Of a stretch of 18,240 nt of DNA, positions 14,931 to 18,240 are shown piece after piece (positions within the stretch are counted from its first letter, which is position 1; each line of letters starts with the position of its first letter). The stretch lies in the NCBI GenBank assembly GCA_034437215.1, contig DAOTVC010000141.1, positions 1 through 18,240 of the forward strand. The letters run 5' to 3'. The translations under genes were made by a program, and so were the position numbers. The notes beneath the pieces are model-generated. The model saw only the letters and a program-made list of their open reading frames with translations, was not told the origin of the DNA and ran no database searches. The DNA comes from DAOTVC01 sp034437215. GTDB taxonomy: Bacteria > Chloroflexota > Anaerolineae > B4-G1 > SLSP01.

Positions 14931-16739
14931 ATGCAGTGCCCCCAGTGCGGTCTCGACCTCGACAATCCGGGCGTGCTCTGTCCCGACTGCGGCGCCTCCC
15001 TCGCGGAACCCGACGCCGAAGAGCAAGCCCGTCCCTGGCTGCGGCGCCTGCTGTGGATCGGTCTGGGTCTGGGGCTCTTTATCGGGGCCCTCGCCGGCGC
15101 GGCCTATCTGGGACTCTACTACGGCGAGCGTGACCGGGAGACCGAGCGGCAGACCACCCTTCAAGAGCACTACGAGGATGGCCTGCGGGCCCTCAACGAC
15201 GGTCAGTACGAGCTGGCCCGCGCCAACTTCGAGTGGGTCCTGCAGCTCCAGCCCGATCACGCCCAGGCTCAGGAGGGGCTGCTGACGGCGGAGGCGCAGT
15301 TGGTGGTCGTGCCCACGCCCACCTCCGAAGCCGAGGAGGCCCTCGGAGAGGCCCACGAGGCTCAGGCGGCGCAACGCCTGGCGGAGGCCCAGGAGGCCTA
15401 TGCCGGCGGGGACTGGACGACGGCCGCCAACGCGCTGACGCAGCTGCGGGCGCTGGACTCCGAGTACTACCAGGAGGAGGTCGAAGCGCTGCTCTACGAG
15501 AGCCTCCACAACGCGGGTATGGAGGCCCTGGAGGAGGGCAACCTGGAGCGCGGGGTCTTCTACCTCGACCAAGCCATCGCCCTGCGGCCCCTCGATCCCG
15601 AGGCGGTCAATCAGCGCAATCTCGCGGCCCGTTACCTGGCGGCCCTCAACTTCTGGGGCGTCGACTGGGAGAAGGCCGTCGAGGAGTTCGAGGAGCTCTA
15701 CGCTGTCGCACCCCACTACAAGGACGTCTTCTGGCGTCTCTACCAGGCGAATCTCGAGTACGGCGACTACCTCTACGAGAGCGGAGAGATGTGCCCGGCA
15801 GAGCTGCAGTATGCCAAGACGCTGCGCCTCTCCCCTGACGCTGCAGTGGAGGAGAAGCGGGCCGAGGCGGCGGAGATCTGCCTCATCGCCACGCCCGTGC
15901 CCCTCGAAGGGGACGAGCCCCTGCTGACCCCGCAGCCCGTGCCCGGCTTCAGTGTGGGCCGGTTGGCCTACCCCGTCTACAACGAGACGACAGGACTCTA
16001 CGACCTCTACGCCCTCTACGCCAACGGGCGCATCCTGCGTGTGGCGCGGAGCGCCGACCAACCCTGGTGGGAGCGGGGCACCGGACGGGTGATCTACCGC
16101 GACCGCACCCTGGACGTGATCAGCATGATCCTGCCCGAGGAGGGTGTGCCCCAGACCCTCACCTCCCCCAACGGCAGGGCCTGGCCCACCCTCTCCCCCG
16201 ACGGACAGCGCATGGCTTACGCGGCGCAGAACGCCAGCGGCGTCTGGACCGTCTACGTCGTCCCCACCTACGGGGAGGGGCAACCGCAGGCCCTGGCCTC
16301 GGGTTGGGCGCCGGCGTGGGGGCCCGCGGGTCTCATCGCCTACACGGGCTGTGATGCCGGCGGGACGACCTGTGGCATCGTCGTTGACAACCCCGACGAC
16401 GGGCAGCCGGGCACGCGCCTCACGGGCAACGAGAACGACATCGCGGTCAGCTGGGCACCGGGGGGGAGCCTCATGGCCTACATGACCAACGTCACGGGCA
16501 GCTGGGACATCATGCTCCTCAGCACCGACGGCGGGGTGACCCAGTTCACCTACGACTCCTCCGACGAGGGGCTGCCCACCTGGGCGCCCGACGGCAGCGG
16601 CATCGCCTTCGTGAGCAACCGCGACGGCAAGTGGGCCATCTACATCGCCGATCCCAACGGCAAGAACGTGCGCCGCATCTTGGACCTGGGCGCCGAGATG
16701 CCGGGCTGGGACAATCAACGCCTCTCCTGGTCTCCTTGA
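14931..16739 (+). CDS. Zinc-ribbon, single-TM, TPR and TolB-type beta-propeller protein
   Basis: This 602-residue protein is probably membrane-anchored with most of its mass outside. It opens with a zinc ribbon (CPQC at 3-6, CPDC at 17-20), then one membrane helix at about 39-63. TPR-like helical repeats follow at about 78-120, 150-190 and 200-330 (YEDGLRALNDGQYELARANF, GMEALEEGNLERGVFYLDQA). A Thr/Pro linker (VVVPTPTSEAEE) splits the TPRs, and a second Pro-rich linker precedes the propeller. From about 345 to the end come TolB/WD40-like propeller blades marked by LSPDGQRMAYA, WAPGGSLMAYM and WAPDGSGIAFVSNRDG. The function is unknown. The layout suggests a surface scaffold. The ribosome-binding site is weak. 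The 172-base upstream gap holds no gene. The stop codon lies inside the tRNA promoter. Confidence 0.85.
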   Translation: MQCPQCGLDLDNPGVLCPDCGASLAEPDAEEQARPWLRRLLWIGLGLGLFIGALAGAAYLGLYYGERDRETERQTTLQEHYEDGLRALNDGQYELARANFEWVLQLQPDHAQAQEGLLTAEAQLVVVPTPTSEAEEALGEAHEAQAAQRLAEAQEAYAGGDWTTAANALTQLRALDSEYYQEEVEALLYESLHNAGMEALEEGNLERGVFYLDQAIALRPLDPEAVNQRNLAARYLAALNFWGVDWEKAVEEFEELYAVAPHYKDVFWRLYQANLEYGDYLYESGEMCPAELQYAKTLRLSPDAAVEEKRAEAAEICLIATPVPLEGDEPLLTPQPVPGFSVGRLAYPVYNETTGLYDLYALYANGRILRVARSADQPWWERGTGRVIYRDRTLDVISMILPEEGVPQTLTSPNGRAWPTLSPDGQRMAYAAQNASGVWTVYVVPTYGEGQPQALASGWAPAWGPAGLIAYTGCDAGGTTCGIVVDNPDDGQPGTRLTGNENDIAVSWAPGGSLMAYMTNVTGSWDIMLLSTDGGVTQFTYDSSDEGLPTWAPDGSGIAFVSNRDGKWAIYIADPNGKNVRRILDLGAEMPGWDNQRLSWSP

Positions 16740-16763
16740 CGGCAGCCCGAAGTGCGGTATAAG
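16736..16763 (+). promoter_or_regulatory. Promoter of tRNA-Pro, overlapping the upstream stop codon
   Basis: TTGACG (16736-16741), a 16-base spacer, then TATAAG (16758-16763). The TGA stop of the preceding gene is the TGA inside the -35. Transcription would begin about 5 bases before the mature tRNA 5' end at 16775. Confidence 0.7.
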
Positions 16764-16774
16764 AGAGGTACCGT

Positions 16775-16849
16775 CGGGGCGTAGCGCAGCTTGGTTAGCG
16801 CGCACGGTTTGGGTCCGTGAGGTCGGCGGTTCAAATCCGCCCGCCCCGA
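16775..16849 (+). tRNA. tRNA-Pro, anticodon TGG
   Basis: A full 75-base cloverleaf can be folded by eye. The acceptor CGGGGCG pairs with CGCCCCG (16842-16848), with discriminator A at 16849. The D stem is GCGC/GCGC. The anticodon stem CACGG/CCGTG carries the loop TTTGGGT, giving anticodon TGG (reads CCA and, with wobble, other Pro codons). The T arm is GGCGG-TTCAAAT-CCGCC. The 3' CCA is not encoded (CCT follows), so it must be added by the nucleotidyltransferase. A promoter lies just upstream and a recombinase gene starts 174 bases downstream. Confidence 0.97.
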
Positions 16850-16852
16850 CCT

Positions 16853-16893
16853 TAGGCCACACGGATACGTCCACCACATAACCGCGTGGCCTA
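16853..16893 (+). terminator. Possible terminator or inverted repeat after tRNA-Pro
   Basis: TAGGCCAC (16853-16860) and GTGGCCTA (16886-16893) are perfect complements around a 25-base loop, with three further pairs after one mismatch. CGTTTTA follows. It starts 4 bases after the tRNA. The large loop makes termination uncertain. It could also be an arm of an old attachment site. Confidence 0.4.
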
Positions 16894-16966
16894 CGTTTTA
16901 CCTCTCCGCGTAAGTGCGGACCACACGGCAGTCTGCTTTTTGAATCAAAAAAACCTCCTGTTTCAT

Positions 16967-16986
16967 TATCGGAATACATCCCGATA
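16967..16986 (+). promoter_or_regulatory. Operator-like inverted repeat upstream of the recombinase
   Basis: TATCGG (16967-16972) and CCGATA (16981-16986) form a perfect inverted repeat with an 8-base gap. It sits between a possible promoter (TTGAAT at 16940-16945, CATTAT at 16964-16969, 18-base spacer) and the ribosome-binding site. A repressor site is inference. Confidence 0.3.
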
Positions 16987-17023
16987 GATACCGGAAGGTT
17001 CATTCAGAAAGGAGACCGCAAAG

Positions 17024-17317
17024 ATGGAAAACGACTTCACACTTTCCCAGGCCTTCGAGGGTTTTATCCTCGATAAGCAAGCCGCTTCAAAGAGCCGCTC
17101 GACCATCCGCAACTACCGCGTCACGTTCAAGAAGGTCGATCTCTGGCTGCGAACCACCCGGCCTACGACCTCTCCGCCAGCGGTTAAAACCGCCGGCTAC
17201 CGTATGGGAAGTTGGCTGAAGCCGACTAGTATGCCCGACCGCCAGCCCGCTTCAGCGGGCTTGAGTACCCCTAGACCCCGAATTCATGCGGGGGCGACTC
17301 CGGCGCTCCCCCCATGA
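17024..17317 (+). pseudogene. Truncated tyrosine recombinase (integrase), N-terminal piece only
   Basis: The first ~50 residues look like the start of a phage-integrase-type tyrosine recombinase: the SAM-like core-binding domain with FTLSQAFEGFILDKQA and the usual S-TIRNYR segment, ending VDLWLRTTRPT. Intact members run about 280-400 residues and carry a catalytic R-H-R-Y domain, which is absent here. From about 17176 the frame enters the hairpin repeat array, and the remaining ~47 codons are repeat translation before a stop at 17315-17317. AAAGGAG lies 9 bases before the ATG, so the start is intact. The gene lies 174 bases after tRNA-Pro, the usual position of an integrase in an element inserted at a tRNA. 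The call rests on a short domain, so it is moderately secure. Confidence 0.6.
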
Positions 17318-18240
17318 CGCGCTTCGTGCCAGCGGTTAAAACCGCCGGCTACCGTATGGGAAGTCGGCTCAAGCCGACTGGTACACCCGACCGCCAGCCC
17401 GCTTCAGCGGGCTTGAGTACCCCTAGACCCCGAATTCATGCGGGGGCGACTGCGGCGACGGGTACGCCCAGCGGGCCATGTGCTTGCTGGAGACCCCGCG
17501 CTGCGACCCCCAGCCCGCTTCAGCGGGCTGGAGTACCCCTAGACCCCGAATTCATGCGGGGGCGACTGCGGCGCTCCCCCATGACCGCGCTTCGTGCCAG
17601 CGGTTAAAACCGTCGGCTACCGTATGGGAAGTCGGCTCAAGCCGATGGGTACGCCCGGGCCCCAGCCCGCTTCAGCGGGCTTGAGTACCCCTAGATCCCG
17701 AATTCATGCGGGGGCTCCGGCGACGGGTACGCCCGGCGGGCCATGTGCTTGCTGGAGACACCGCGCTGCGACCGCCAGCCCGCTTCAGCGGGCTTGAGTA
17801 CCCCTAGACCCCGAATTCATGCGGGGGCGACTGCGGCGCTCCCCCCATGACCGCGCTTCGTGCCAACGGTTGAAACCGCCGGCTACCGTATGGGAAGTCG
17901 GCTCAAGCCGACTAGTACGCCCGACCGCCAGCCCGCTTCAGCGGGCTTGAGTACCCCTAGGCCCCGAATTCATGCGGGGGCCACTGCGGCTCCCCCATGA
18001 CCGCGCTTCGTGCCAGCGGTTAAAACCGCCGGATACCGTATGGGAAGGCGGCTCAAGCCGACTAGTACGCCCGACCGCCAGCCCGCTTCAGCGGGCTTGA
18101 GTACCCCTAGGCCCCGAATTCATGCGGGGGCGACTGCGGCGCTCCCCCCATGACCGCGCTTCGTGCCAGCGGTTAAAACCGCCGGCTACCGTATGGGAAG
18201 TCGGCTCAAGCCGACTAGTACGCCCGACCGCCAGCCCGCT
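17176..18240. repeat. Tandem array of multi-hairpin units (continues past the window)
   Basis: Two interspersed unit types share a common core. The long unit (150-153 bp) begins AGCGGTTAAAACCGCC and has starts at 17179, 17331, 17599, 17865, 18015 and 18168. The core hairpin AGCCCGC-TTCA-GCGGGCT starts at 17244, 17396, 17512, 17664, 17777, 17930, 18080 and 18233 (spacings 152, 116, 152, 113, 153, 150, 153). Units of ~115 bp replace the first two hairpins with a GC-rich segment around GGCGGGCCATGTGCTTGCTG. Each long unit carries four hairpins: GCGGTT/AACCGC, GTCGGCT/AGCCGAC, AGCCCGC/GCGGGCT and CCCCG/CGGGG around an EcoRI-like GAATTC. In the first unit these start at 17180, 17211, 17244 and 17276. 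No direct-repeat/spacer pattern of CRISPR type is present. Confidence 0.9.

Noticed and set aside
14910..17003. A 697-codon open frame on the minus strand
   Set aside because: It is antisense to the propeller-protein gene and the tRNA. Its GAGGFEPPTSRTQTVRAN stretch is the well-known false translation of an antisense tRNA, and the rest has no domain.
17314..17797. Short frames through the repeat array with recurring QPASAGLSTPRPRIHAGA-like text
   Set aside because: They are translations of the hairpin units. Frames shift because unit lengths such as 152 and 116 are not multiples of three, and no ribosome-binding sites precede them.
17176..18240. Hairpin array as a CRISPR array
   Set aside because: There is no short repeat alternating with unique spacers. 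The whole unit is conserved, and no cas genes are seen.
17176..18240. Hairpin array as an integron cassette array with attC sites
   Set aside because: No clear GTTRRRY/RYYYAAC core pair and no cassette genes lie between units. The neighbouring recombinase fragment lacks the integron-integrase catalytic part, so this cannot be tested here.

Overview
This is a GC-rich chromosomal window that looks like a member of the Chloroflexota (Anaerolineae/Caldilineae type). That assignment is inference from gene content: two histidine kinases with 7TM N-termini, an FtsH paralogue, a MoxR/DUF58 cluster, a nucleoside kinase with a threonyl-tRNA-synthetase-like N-terminus, zinc-ribbon/TPR/beta-propeller proteins, and many hairpin-rich intergenic repeats. 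No taxonomic marker such as an rRNA gene is present.

Layout. Positions 1-455 hold the 3' end of a sugar-type ABC transporter permease. Positions 818-3807 hold a membrane-anchored alpha/beta hydrolase translationally coupled to a 7TM-PAS histidine kinase. A 358-bp gap follows, with a 115-bp inverted-repeat element built of nine-base units and a near-consensus sigma70 promoter, then an FtsH-like AAA+ zinc protease (4166-5974) with a terminator. Next come a small unknown protein (6119-6481) and a second 7TM-PAS histidine kinase (6521-8239). That kinase converges on prmC, and the two stop codons share one CTAG.

On the minus strand, 11478 to 8236 reads as an operon: small two-TM protein, MoxR ATPase, DUF58 protein, PrmC. 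Its middle is interrupted by about 250 bp of intergenic repeats, and the DUF58 gene appears to lack a usual start codon. Positions 11509-12070 are non-coding, with a cluster of back-to-back hairpins and a clean terminator for the minus-strand TPR-plus-helix-turn-helix gene (12077-12748). That gene is transcribed divergently from the TGS-domain nucleoside kinase (13037-14758). A zinc-ribbon/TPR/TolB-propeller protein (14931-16739) is followed by tRNA-Pro(TGG), whose promoter overlaps the preceding stop codon.

The right end (16850-18240) is the accessory region. About 175 bp after the tRNA starts a tyrosine-recombinase gene with its own ribosome-binding site. After about 50 codons it is replaced by a tandem array of multi-hairpin units that runs off the window. 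Four hairpins per long unit are spaced 31-33 bases apart, and long (~152 bp) and short (~115 bp) units are mixed. This array, with the tRNA and the broken integrase beside it, is the least explained feature. The nine-base-period intergenic elements and the apparent CTG start of the DUF58 gene are the next most interesting signals.
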